Shown here in pieces: positions 19,167-28,972 of a stretch of DNA of 64,000 bases. A model generated the notes under the pieces. That model was not told the origin of the DNA, did not search any database, and saw nothing but the letters and a program-made list of their open reading frames with translations. Each line of letters starts with the position of its first letter. The first letter of the stretch is position 1. Position numbers and translations under genes: made by a program. The DNA is from Thermoproteota archaeon (GTDB lineage: Archaea; Korarchaeota; Korarchaeia; Korarchaeales; Korarchaeaceae), in NCBI GenBank assembly GCA_015522685.1, contig WALU01000049.1, positions 22,441-86,440 on the forward strand. Direction: 5' to 3'.

Positions 19167-19345
19167 TCATAGATTTGGAGGGAAGAGCATGACTCTGGCA
19201 TTGTCTAGCATATCACGATTATTATTGAAGAATATGTATGCGCGCGAATTTCCCCTTATTAAGCTCATTAGTTCGTCCTTAGCATCAAGTTCGGAATAAG
19301 TATTAGATAAGATCTTATGGTTTACATATCGCCAAGTTACCAGTT
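19167..19345 (-). pseudogene. C-terminal remnant of a DUF72-like protein
   Basis: Minus frame ..LVTWRYVNHKILSNTYSELDAKDELMSLIRGNSRAYIFFNNNRDMLDNARVMLFPPNL*; YIFFNN is DUF72-like; no N-terminus found. Confidence 0.4.
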
Positions 19346-19410
19346 ACTATAAAGCTTGACCACTATCTCGCTTCCCTCTTAATCATTAAATTTTTGTACA
19401 TATAAGTAAC

Positions 19411-20616
19411 ATGATGAGGATAGCTGTTATTGGAGCGGGATTAATGGGTAGAGCCGCGGTCCTCGATTTAGCTGATGACTCGATGAGCCCTAATGTAGAG
19501 GCGATACTTGTAGTTGATATTAATGAAAGAAGAGCAAGAGAGGTATATGAAGAGGCAATAAAGCTCACAAGCACTAAGGAGATGGAATATCGCAAGATAG
19601 ATGCTACATCGAAAGATGAGGTGATTAGCATATTAAAGGAGTTCAAAGCAGATGTAACGCTTAACGCTGCTCTTTATACAACTATTCATACAGTGATGAA
19701 AGCATCTTTGGAGGCAGAATCTCACTATCTAGATCTAGGAGATGATGTAGATGCATTAATCTTTCAACGAAGTTTAGATCTAAAATTTAAGGAGAGAGGG
19801 TTAATTGCTCTACTGGAGATGGGAGGAAGTCCTGGCCTCATAAATATTATGGCCTCTAAAGCAGTTGGAGAGCTGGATAGGGTAGAGGAGATAATCCTAA
19901 GGGAAGGGTGGATCGATCTGAACAACTACGACTCCCTTGGAATCCCTCTCCCAGTTCCTTATTCCTTTGATACTATATTAGATGAGTTAGAGCAGCCAGT
20001 GGAGATATGGAAGGATGGTAAGATAGAAAAGGTACCTCCCTTCTCTGGCAGAGAAACAATGGAATTTGTAGATCCAATAGGGAAGCAGGAGCTCTATTAC
20101 GTGGAACATCCAGAGGTCTACTCACTTGGAGAGACCTTCAAAAGGAAGGGGTTAAGGTTTGTGGATTACAAGCTTTCCTTCCCCAGAGATTTGCTACTGA
20201 AATATAGACTGCTCAATTGCTTAAAATTGACTTCTAACTCCCCTGTGAAAGTAGATAGTATGAATATAATCCCTAGAGATCTTTTGAGGGAGATGGTAGC
20301 ACAGATGATGGAGAATAAGGAGGTAGAGCCCAACGATTACGATATCATGAGGGCCATAGCGAAGGGTTGGAAGGGAGGAGTCAGGTCTAAGGTAACGATA
20401 GAAGCTTTGATAAAGTGGAGTGAGAGGTGGAAGGTGAGTGCCCAAGCTCTGCTCGTCGGCAGTCCAGCATCAATAGCGGCCCAATGGATCGGACTTGGGA
20501 TTTTAGATACGCCAGGTGTTCACTACCCTGAGGAGATAATAAATCCTATTCCATTCTTGAAAGAGGTGATGAGTAGAGGAATAAATTTCATAGAGAAAGT
20601 GGAATTCCAGCTTTAG
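19411..20616 (+). CDS. Saccharopine dehydrogenase-like NAD(P)-binding protein
   Basis: MRIAVIGAGLMGRAAVLDLADD Rossmann; LEMGGSPGLINIMA; saccharopine DH C-terminal architecture. Confidence 0.8.
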   Translation: MMRIAVIGAGLMGRAAVLDLADDSMSPNVEAILVVDINERRAREVYEEAIKLTSTKEMEYRKIDATSKDEVISILKEFKADVTLNAALYTTIHTVMKASLEAESHYLDLGDDVDALIFQRSLDLKFKERGLIALLEMGGSPGLINIMASKAVGELDRVEEIILREGWIDLNNYDSLGIPLPVPYSFDTILDELEQPVEIWKDGKIEKVPPFSGRETMEFVDPIGKQELYYVEHPEVYSLGETFKRKGLRFVDYKLSFPRDLLLKYRLLNCLKLTSNSPVKVDSMNIIPRDLLREMVAQMMENKEVEPNDYDIMRAIAKGWKGGVRSKVTIEALIKWSERWKVSAQALLVGSPASIAAQWIGLGILDTPGVHYPEEIINPIPFLKEVMSRGINFIEKVEFQL

Positions 20617-20801
20617 TTCCGGTAGCTCCTTCACTAACACATCAACTATCTAACCCAGAGCTTTCTCCAGTGGCTATTGCAAATTTACCCCTTAATCCTA
20701 GTCCATAGGGAAGCTACCCTGTATACTAGTGAAAAATCCTTGCTGTGAGGTTACGTCATCAACGTAAAACTCTTTAAAAGGTGAGTATACTCTAGGAGCT
20801 G

Positions 20802-21893
20802 ATGAAAAACAGACTTGCCTTACTGCTCGCATTGATTCTACTCCTACCGATTCTAATAATAGGACAGGCAAGCGGAGAAAATCCCCCTAAGATTGTTATA
20901 GTTAGCAATAAAGCTGATATGCCTACTACTAGATTCATTGGTAAGCTATTAAATCAATCTGGGTTAGCTTATAATGTATTAGGGCCCAGTTCCTTTGAAG
21001 ATGCCCTCAAGGGCTATGATATGATCCTATTGCTGGGTGGTCCTAAGGCTTATGATGGTATGGGAAACATAACCTCCAATTATATACCGCCCAGCAATTC
21101 ATCGACGCTTATAGAAGAGCCAAAGACCTTCCTAATCTCTGTTTTTAAAGGAGGCAGGGATATAGTTGTATTAGCAGGCCACACTAGGAGAGATACTATG
21201 GATGCTGCTTCATATTTCTTCAAGGATTCAATAAGGCTTACGAGCCTCTGGGGATGGGCTGGATACCCAGTTGATTTCAGGGTAGGATCCTTCGTTATAT
21301 ACTATGTGGCAAGATACTACTACAATAACAAGACGGGTGAATTTAAGGGATATCCTTGGGGAAACGTGAAAACAGAGACATTAAGCAAGCAGGATATCAA
21401 TGATAGTACTCTGTACAATGTGACCACCATCGAGGAGCATCTATACTTAGATGTGAATTATACAACAGTAACTGTGAACTTGGTGGATAGTTTAGGAAGG
21501 CCGCATATCTGTAAGATGGTGCAATTTATAGATAGCAATCTATCTAGGCAGTCGAAGGGCTGCCCGAAGCCATCCCGTGGAAGCTTAGGAAGGACTAGGG
21601 TATATGTTACCTTTAAGTTTGAGGAGACAGCAAATAGAAAATACTGGAAAATCGCAGGGAATAATGTCAGGAGGTCTTTACCTTATCCAATAGGCACGAG
21701 GCATATCAAAACAGATCTTGTGCTTAAATATGCATTCAAATACCCCTCTTGGAAGCCAGACCCTGAGTTCATCCTGTTATACGTAAATCCAGCAATACCC
21801 TTTGGAGGTACTGTTGTAAGGACATTGAATTCGGTAGTCAATGGACAGCCAATTACGACAGAGGTAATAAATCTCACAGCTTTTAGGCCATGA
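20802..21893 (+). CDS. Secreted S-layer-like domain protein
   Basis: Signal peptide MKNRLALLLALILLLPILIIGQASG; IVSNKADMPTTRFIGKLLNQSG...LLLGGPKAYDGMG paralogous to the 12853 ORF; no C-terminal anchor seen. Confidence 0.6.
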   Translation: MKNRLALLLALILLLPILIIGQASGENPPKIVIVSNKADMPTTRFIGKLLNQSGLAYNVLGPSSFEDALKGYDMILLLGGPKAYDGMGNITSNYIPPSNSSTLIEEPKTFLISVFKGGRDIVVLAGHTRRDTMDAASYFFKDSIRLTSLWGWAGYPVDFRVGSFVIYYVARYYYNNKTGEFKGYPWGNVKTETLSKQDINDSTLYNVTTIEEHLYLDVNYTTVTVNLVDSLGRPHICKMVQFIDSNLSRQSKGCPKPSRGSLGRTRVYVTFKFEETANRKYWKIAGNNVRRSLPYPIGTRHIKTDLVLKYAFKYPSWKPDPEFILLYVNPAIPFGGTVVRTLNSVVNGQPITTEVINLTAFRP

Positions 21894-21993
21894 ATGTATA
21901 AGAGTCAGAAAATGCAATAAGGTATATTATTCAAGGTTGTTTGTGGCGGATTACCCCACTATCAATCATTATATGTAAGCATAGATCTCTTCC

Positions 21994-22893
21994 ATGATAA
22001 AGAACGGTGATCCTATGGAAGCAAGGGCGGTGTCCTCCAGAATTTCCGACTATATATGCCTAACGAAGCCCAAGCAAACATTTCTTCTCCTCCTTACCTC
22101 TATATTTACCTACCTAGGTGCCGGTGGTTACGATTTGAGGGTTCTAGTTCTTCTAACAGCAGCCATGGTTCTTTCCATATCAGGGACAACAGCAGTTAAC
22201 ATGACTCTAGATGCAGACATAGATTCATTGATGAGGAGAACTAAGGAGAGACCTGTACCTTCCGGTAAGGTATCTCAGGAAGGCGCTTTATCGTTTGGAA
22301 TTACTATCTTTCTCTTAGGTGTAGCCGTAGCTTACATTATAAACTCTTGGACGGCTTTAGCTACATCCTTAGGTGTAATATTTGATCTGTTAGTTTATAC
22401 TCTATGGACAAAGAGGAAAACTCCCTTTTCCATAGTCTTCGGCGGCATCGCTGGAGCTGCACCTTCTCTTGCTGGATGGACCGCAGCTAGAGGCTTAGTA
22501 GAGCTACCTGCCATTCTTATAATGCTAATAACGATGCTGTGGATACCAGCTCATATTTGGTACATATCGATATATTACTTGAATGATTATAGGGCAGCGG
22601 GAGTTCCCATGCTCCCTGTTGTTATAGGTGTAGAAAGAACTGCAAAGGTAATTGCAGCGTCTATAACTATAATGACAGTGACTGAACTGGCGCTTTTCCT
22701 GATAGGATCTATGGGCATGGTATTTCTCGCAATAGCTTTACCTCCTACCCTGCTTCTCCTGTATAGATCGATCTTATATGCTAGAAATCCAACAGCAGAA
22801 GGAGCTAAGAAAATGTATAAGACAGCGAGCCCGGTAGAAGGAGCGGCTTTCCTTGGTATTGCACTGGATGGATTGGCCAGACTTCTGCTGTAA
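21994..22893 (+). CDS. UbiA-family prenyltransferase, protoheme IX farnesyltransferase-like
   Basis: NMTLDADIDSLMRRTKERPVPSGKV and AHIWYISIYYLNDYRAAGVPMLPVV. Confidence 0.8.
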   Translation: MIKNGDPMEARAVSSRISDYICLTKPKQTFLLLLTSIFTYLGAGGYDLRVLVLLTAAMVLSISGTTAVNMTLDADIDSLMRRTKERPVPSGKVSQEGALSFGITIFLLGVAVAYIINSWTALATSLGVIFDLLVYTLWTKRKTPFSIVFGGIAGAAPSLAGWTAARGLVELPAILIMLITMLWIPAHIWYISIYYLNDYRAAGVPMLPVVIGVERTAKVIAASITIMTVTELALFLIGSMGMVFLAIALPPTLLLLYRSILYARNPTAEGAKKMYKTASPVEGAAFLGIALDGLARLLL

Positions 22894-22931
22894 GCTAAAA
22901 CTTATTATGTCACATTTTTAGGGTATAGGTT

Positions 22932-23348
22932 ATGAGTTCTAAGGTAATTGTTAAGGGAGAGCTTGTCTTCAGCAATGGAGATGAGTTATTCCCCTTCTTT
23001 GATAAGTTAGGGATACCAGAGGAGAAAATAAAGCTGGGGAAGGCCTATACAGATGAACTGAAGATCGAGGAGATAAGAAGGGAGAATAATGAATATCATG
23101 TCAAGTTTGAGGGCGATCTCAATTGGCCATCAAATCTAGCACCTTCTGGAGAAAACCCACTAGATTGGCTCAAGACTCAGACGGCAGGTTTGGTATGGGA
23201 TGTAGAGGACCTAAAGACTTTAGAGGTTTTTAAGGGATCCGAAGACCTCAAATTCTCATTCTACTCCGATGAAGAGCTAGCTAAAAAGAGAGAAGAGTAT
23301 AATAAGTGGTGGATAGATTCTGCTAGCAATATAGTCGGGCTTTTCTGA
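22932..23348 (+). CDS. Hypothetical protein (138 aa)
   Basis: Coding composition; ORF track. Confidence 0.6.
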   Translation: MSSKVIVKGELVFSNGDELFPFFDKLGIPEEKIKLGKAYTDELKIEEIRRENNEYHVKFEGDLNWPSNLAPSGENPLDWLKTQTAGLVWDVEDLKTLEVFKGSEDLKFSFYSDEELAKKREEYNKWWIDSASNIVGLF

Positions 23349-23455
23349 GATTGACATTCAATGCTGAAAAATAAAAAGGAGGTTACTTTATAGTGGCTAT
23401 TCACCAAAAGTATAGCATAGGTTTTTATATAGTCTATGAAACTAGGTAGCTTGGA

Positions 23456-23779
23456 ATGGTTGCATTCGATGAGAGATTAAGAGATCCAGTTACAGGACTT
23501 CCACTGGAGCTTTTTTCCTGGGAAGAAGTCGAGAAAGAACTTACACCGGTAAGGATAAGATCGGAGAGGAGAAGGGGAAGGGATGTCACCATTATAGAGA
23601 ACCTCCCATTTTCAAAGGAAAACATGAAATCATTTTTGAAGGAGATGAAGAAGATACTGGCTTGTGGAGGGACCTATAAGGATGGATATGTACTTTTGCA
23701 GGGAGATCATAGATACAAAGTGGCAAAGCTATTGAAGGAGAGGTGGGGAATACCGGAGGATCAGATAGAGATAGAGTAG
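23456..23779 (+). CDS. aIF1/SUI1-family translation factor
   Basis: DPVTGLPLELFSWEEVEKE...LKEMKKILACGGTYKDGYVLLQGDHRYKVAKLL, the SUI1 signature. Confidence 0.85.
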   Translation: MVAFDERLRDPVTGLPLELFSWEEVEKELTPVRIRSERRRGRDVTIIENLPFSKENMKSFLKEMKKILACGGTYKDGYVLLQGDHRYKVAKLLKERWGIPEDQIEIE

Positions 23780-24001
23780 ACGATCATCGGTTAGGTAAAC
23801 TGTAGCAGCCAATACAGTTACTTTCTATGGGGCTTATAGTGTAGCCAGTTTGCCCTGCTCTCCTTATGAGGCGTAGCTTGTATAGGTATAGTCATCAGCA
23901 TGTGAGAAGCCATTGTTGATAAAAGCTCGCAATAAGTTAAAGAAGTGGAGCTTAAAAGAAAAATAGATGAAAGAGTGGAGAATTCCTTATACGAGGAAAG
24001 A

Positions 24002-26053
24002 TCATGGTGGAAAGAAGGCAACGAATGTCAGGGCTACTATGGTAACTAGCTTTATGAATATGTGTAATGATGGACCTGCTGTATCCTTAAGTGGATCTCC
24101 AACAGTATCCCCTACCACGGCAGATTTATGAGCATCAGATCCTTTTCCCCCATACAGCCCTGTCTCCACCAGCTTCTTAGCATTATCCAATGCTCCACCG
24201 GCATTTATCATGAATATCGCTAGCAAGCCTCCCGCTATTGTCGCTCCGACTATAAAGGAACCGAGAGGCCCTCTACCAAAGATTAGCCCTATTATTATTG
24301 GAGCGAAGAACGTTATTAAGGTTGGAGATATCATCTCCTTCAATGCATGCTTTGTTGATATATCTACAGCTTTAGCATAATCTGGTTTAGCCTTGCCCTC
24401 AAGTAAGCCTTTTATTTCCCTGAACTGCCTTCTCACTTCATCTACTAATTTATTAGCGGTTCTACCAACAGATTGCATGGCCATGGCAGAGAAGAGATAT
24501 GCTAACGTTGAACCTACTATTACACCTACTAAGATGAAGGGATTTGCTAACTCCACTCCGGCTGCTTGCGGATTTACTATCCTAACATCTGTGAGATATG
24601 TTTTCAGGCCGGCAGATGTTAGGTAAGCAGAGAAAAGAACGAATGCTGAAAGCAAAGCGCATGCCATAGCATATCCTTTAGTTATGGCTTTCGTTGTATT
24701 CCCTACAGCATCTAAAAGGTCTAAGCCTCTCCTCACATCTTTACCTAAACCAGACATTTCAGCTATACCTGCAGCATTGTCGGAGATTGGACCAAAAGTA
24801 TCTGCTGCCATTATTATACCTGTAGTAGAGAGGATTCCTGCAGTAGCTGCTGCTATTCCATAGAGCCCATCTATCCAGAAGGCTAAAGATACTACAGTGC
24901 CTATCACTATTAGGGGAAGAAAAGCGCTTTCCATCCCCATAGAGAGACCTGCTATAACGTCTAAAGCAGGACCGAACTTAGACGATTCTGCTATATATCT
25001 AACTGGCCTGTACTGAGTTCCAGTATAGTACTGTATAATCATTCCCACAAGCAGGCTTGCGACTAACCCCAGCACAGCGGCATAGAATACTTCTATGTGA
25101 CCTAGGAAGTTTACAGCCATTACATAGAAGAATGCTAGATTAAGAATACCAGCTACAAGTAATGATACGTTAATCGCTGTTATAGGACTTTTAACACTCT
25201 CTCTTACTAAGAATATTGCCACTATTGTTGATATAATCCCGAGAGATTCGGCTAATAGTGGAAACATTATACCATTAAGTCCATAGAGAGAGAAGAAGGC
25301 CACTCCGAGAAGCATCATGCCAATTATGTTATCTGAGAAAGACTCGAAGAGATCCGCTCCCCTCCCAGCGCAGTCACCTACATTATCCCCAACCTGGTCA
25401 GCTATAACAGCAGGATTCCTAGGATCATCTTCAGGTATGCCAGCTTCCACCTTTCCCACTAGATCAGCTGATATATCTGCAGCTTTTGTGTAAATACCTC
25501 CCCCCAGTTGAGCAAATAATGCAGCTAAGCTAGCTCCCATGCCAAACGGGACTATGGTGTGGAGGGCCATCTCAAGCTGTTGCGGCGATTTAATGGAATA
25601 GAATGCATTTATTGCTAGATAGAGAAGCCCTATACCTAAAATGCTTAAACTGACTACAGATAAGCCCATGACAGAACCTCCCCAGAAAGCAATTTTGAGG
25701 GCCTTCTTTGGAGAAGTTCTGGCAGCATTCGTGGTCCTAACGTTCGCTCTCACTGCTGCATTCATCCCTATATATGCTGCTATGAGCGAGAGGACTGCTC
25801 CTGTTATGAATGACCCTGCTGGAATATCTCCTTCTAGAATCCCAAGAGCTATAGCTATTAAGATAATGAATACTGTTATTGTATAAAACTGCCTTTTCAA
25901 ATAAGCATTAGCTCCTTCTTGCACATAGGATGCAACAGCTACCATTTCAGGGGTTCCTGGTTCTTCTCTATTCACAAGGTAGTAGATGAGAGCTACAAAC
26001 AGCATCCCCACTATCCCCATTATTAAAGGAATTAGTTCTAGCAATTTGATCAC
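24002..26053 (-). CDS. hppA: Membrane-bound proton-pumping pyrophosphatase, predicted K+-independent
   Basis: [46 protein letters not shown]-type core; [10 protein letters not shown] carries the K diagnostic of K+-independence. Confidence 0.95.
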   Translation of the reverse strand: [683 protein letters not shown]

Positions 26054-26114
26054 CTCGCTTAGATTTGCTTTCTAAGCGACTTTGGGGATTCCCTTTTAGA
26101 ATTTAAAAAGGTAA

Positions 26115-27638
26115 TTAACAGGGTTCTATTGTGCTAGGAGGCTTAGTGGTTATCGCATAGGTAACCATTGTGACCTGAGGAATTTCTGACGTTATCCTCT
26201 TGGATATCTCCTCTAGAATATCCGAAGGCAGTTCATACCAATCGGCCGTCATGGCGTCCTCGCTCTCAACTATTCTCACTGTTACTATGTAGCCATCGAC
26301 GCGAGTATCCCCCTTTACACCTACCCACCTATCGTCCCCAACAGATGCGAAGGCCTGCCACACTTTATTGTAGAAACCTTTCTTCCTGAGCACCTTTTCA
26401 ACTATTGCTGAAGCCTCTCTCACAATACTCAATTTTTCCTCTGTAACCTCTCCTATAATCCTTACTGCCAATCCGGGTCCTGGGAATGGGTGCCTCTCAA
26501 CAATCTCCTTGGAGAGACCTAAATGGAGAGCTAGCCTTCTCACTTCATCTTTGTAAAGGTATCTTAAGGGTTCTATAACCTTAACCTTAGATTTGATCCA
26601 TTCAGGAAGCCCGGCCACATTATGGTGACTCTTTATCCTATCGGCCCCTATCTCTCCCCCACTCTCTATCACATCAGGATAAAGAGTACCTTGAACCAAA
26701 CAGTCAAAATCCCTACCTTTAAGTGATTTAGAGAAGACCTTCACGAAAAGTTCTCCTATTATCTTCCTCTTTTTCTCACATTCTTTTACTCCTCTTAAGG
26801 CACTGAGGAACTCCTTTGAAGCATCTATATATATGGGATTTATTCCAGTCCTTTCAAGCAAATTTAACACGTCTTCCGGCTCGTTCTTTCTTAACAGGCC
26901 ATGATTAACGAATATTGAGGTGAGCCTGTCACCTGCAAATTGATTTACTAGGAAAGTAGCTACTGTGGAATCAACCCCTCCGCTTACAGCCGATGATATG
27001 CTACTGCATTCCTCAAGTTCCCTTTTGAGGTATTCTTTTATGAGCGAGATCATCCTATTCTCAGTCCAATCTCTGCTGCTTCCAGCTATTTTTACAAAGT
27101 TATCAAGCAGGATACTTCCTTTGTAGGTATGCTTTACCTCAGGATGGAACTGAACACCGTAGATGGGTAAGCTCCTGTGCTTGAAAGCAGCAATATATCC
27201 GTTCTCAGATATGGCAGTTACTATAACGTCTTGAGGTGGAGATGCAACGTGATCGGAATGACTCATCCAAACAGTCTCCTCCTCATCCCATCCCTCAAAT
27301 AGACCCGATCTATCCAGTATCTTTACCTTAGTAGGACCGTATTCCCCTTTTGATCTCCTCACTTCTCCGCCCATCATAGCCGCTATAAGCTGGAACCCAT
27401 AGCAGATTCCCAGCACTGGAATTCCTAAACTTAGTATCCACTTGCCAATTTTAGGGGCTTGAAGCTCGTATACACTACTAGGCCCCCCAGATAATATTAT
27501 TGCATCTGGTCTTATCTCTCTTACCATTTTTAGAGTGATCTTGGTGTAGGGAAGTATCTCAGCATAGACCCTTAGATCTCTGATCCTACGCGTAATTAAG
27601 TGGGCATATTGCCCACCGAAGTTCACCACTAGGATCAT
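26115..27638 (-). CDS. guaA: GMP synthase (glutamine-hydrolysing), fused GATase and synthetase
   Basis: GGPSSVYE, GICYGFQLIAAMMGGEV, FHPEVKHT; SSAVSGGVDSTVATFLV, HPFPGPGLAVRIIGE. Confidence 0.95.
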   Translation of the reverse strand: MILVVNFGGQYAHLITRRIRDLRVYAEILPYTKITLKMVREIRPDAIILSGGPSSVYELQAPKIGKWILSLGIPVLGICYGFQLIAAMMGGEVRRSKGEYGPTKVKILDRSGLFEGWDEEETVWMSHSDHVASPPQDVIVTAISENGYIAAFKHRSLPIYGVQFHPEVKHTYKGSILLDNFVKIAGSSRDWTENRMISLIKEYLKRELEECSSISSAVSGGVDSTVATFLVNQFAGDRLTSIFVNHGLLRKNEPEDVLNLLERTGINPIYIDASKEFLSALRGVKECEKKRKIIGELFVKVFSKSLKGRDFDCLVQGTLYPDVIESGGEIGADRIKSHHNVAGLPEWIKSKVKVIEPLRYLYKDEVRRLALHLGLSKEIVERHPFPGPGLAVRIIGEVTEEKLSIVREASAIVEKVLRKKGFYNKVWQAFASVGDDRWVGVKGDTRVDGYIVTVRIVESEDAMTADWYELPSDILEEISKRITSEIPQVTMVTYAITTKPPSTIEPC

Positions 27639-28972
27639 GTTACACCCGGTCCTGCCACCTTAGCTATAAACCTTATAGATCCCCCTTTAAAGTTGGAGAA
27701 TGCTTCTATATCATCTCCAATACCATATATACTTTTTAGGAATCCTCCTAAGGTGAAAGCCATGCTCGTCTGTCTTAGGGACTTAGTGACCTCGCCGTTT
27801 TCTATGAGGAAAGATGTTTCTGCCATTCCACTGAACTCTCCCGTTGCTAGATTAGGCGTATCTATAGTGTACACTACTAATACTCCTCTCTTAGTATCTA
27901 TAAGCTCGTCTGCCTTCATTCGAAGGGAGGGAGCTTCTATACTCACGGTATGAGGTGAGATCGAAGGAAGATGTGCGTGATCCCTTGAAGCATTGCCTGT
28001 GCTTTCCTTTCTCTCTTTAGATGCTGTATACCAATTGTGAAGTAGGGCTTTGAATACTCCTTTCTCCACAACGTAAGTTTTACGGGTAGGTATCCCTTCA
28101 GCATCAAAGCTTGAGCTGCTACTTAGCCAAGGGATCCTTCCATTGTCTACTATACTTATCTCATCCTTCGAAATTCTCTCACCAACTTTCCCGGTAAGAA
28201 AGCTCCTACCATACTGTACATTCTCCGCATTGGCTGCCTGACCTGCTATGAAAGGAACTATGGTAATTTGGGCTTTAGGCTTGAGTATTAAGGGAAGTTC
28301 TTCCACGCCTATCGTTATAGCATCTAGTGTCTTTACGGCTAGCTTGCCAGCTTCCTTCCCAACTTTCTCTGGATCAAACATATCTAACCTTCTACCATCA
28401 GAGAAACCGAAGCCTGATCCTCTTTTATCACCATCTTGGCTGGCAGCTTCTACTTCCGCTGAGAAGTATGTCCTTTCCTCTGATGTATTGACTCCCTTGG
28501 AGCTGTAAATTGAGACATTTACATGCCTAAGCTCAAAGCTGCCCGAGATAGATTTTACCTTCTGGGATATCTTAGCAGCTTCTATAGATGCCATAAAGAG
28601 TGACGCTGCCTCTTCCACACCTAGATTTCTCAGCTTTGGATCCATGAGATCGTTTATGTAGGAAATGCTGGCGGGTTCAGGCAATCCCTTGAAGTTTAAG
28701 TCCTCAGGGGCAGCTTTAGCATTCATGACAGCTTTCTTTCCAATTTCACTACCATCCATCGGATTGGTAGCGAATGCGAAGCCAAGCTTCTTCCCAATAG
28801 CAGCCCTAACACCTAGCCCAGTGAACCTAACAGAGCTTGCTGTCTTCATGGCGTTCTTCTCTGCTTGGATGGAGATCCCCCTTCCTATAATCTCAAAGGC
28901 TTCTGCCTCATTAGCGCCTTCAGATAAAGCTACCTTCACAGCTTCCTCTTCTAACATATCATCTCCCCCCAA
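27635..28972 (-). CDS. TldD/PmbA-family protein (PmbA-like)
   Basis: GNASRDHAHLPSISPHTVSIEAP, GVLVVYTIDTPNLATGEFSGMAE; paired with TldD. Confidence 0.85.
   Translation of the reverse strand: MGGDDMLEEEAVKVALSEGANEAEAFEIIGRGISIQAEKNAMKTASSVRFTGLGVRAAIGKKLGFAFATNPMDGSEIGKKAVMNAKAAPEDLNFKGLPEPASISYINDLMDPKLRNLGVEEAASLFMASIEAAKISQKVKSISGSFELRHVNVSIYSSKGVNTSEERTYFSAEVEAASQDGDKRGSGFGFSDGRRLDMFDPEKVGKEAGKLAVKTLDAITIGVEELPLILKPKAQITIVPFIAGQAANAENVQYGRSFLTGKVGERISKDEISIVDNGRIPWLSSSSSFDAEGIPTRKTYVVEKGVFKALLHNWYTASKERKESTGNASRDHAHLPSISPHTVSIEAPSLRMKADELIDTKRGVLVVYTIDTPNLATGEFSGMAETSFLIENGEVTKSLRQTSMAFTLGGFLKSIYGIGDDIEAFSNFKGGSIRFIAKVAGPGVT

Noticed and set aside
20620-20800. Minus-strand fragment LGLRGKFAIATGESSGLDS*
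   Set aside because: Too short to assign; probably spacer sequence.
26115-27638. Fused GuaA as an oddity, since many archaea have split subunits
   Set aside because: Fused forms also occur in some Thermoprotei, so not remarkable by itself.
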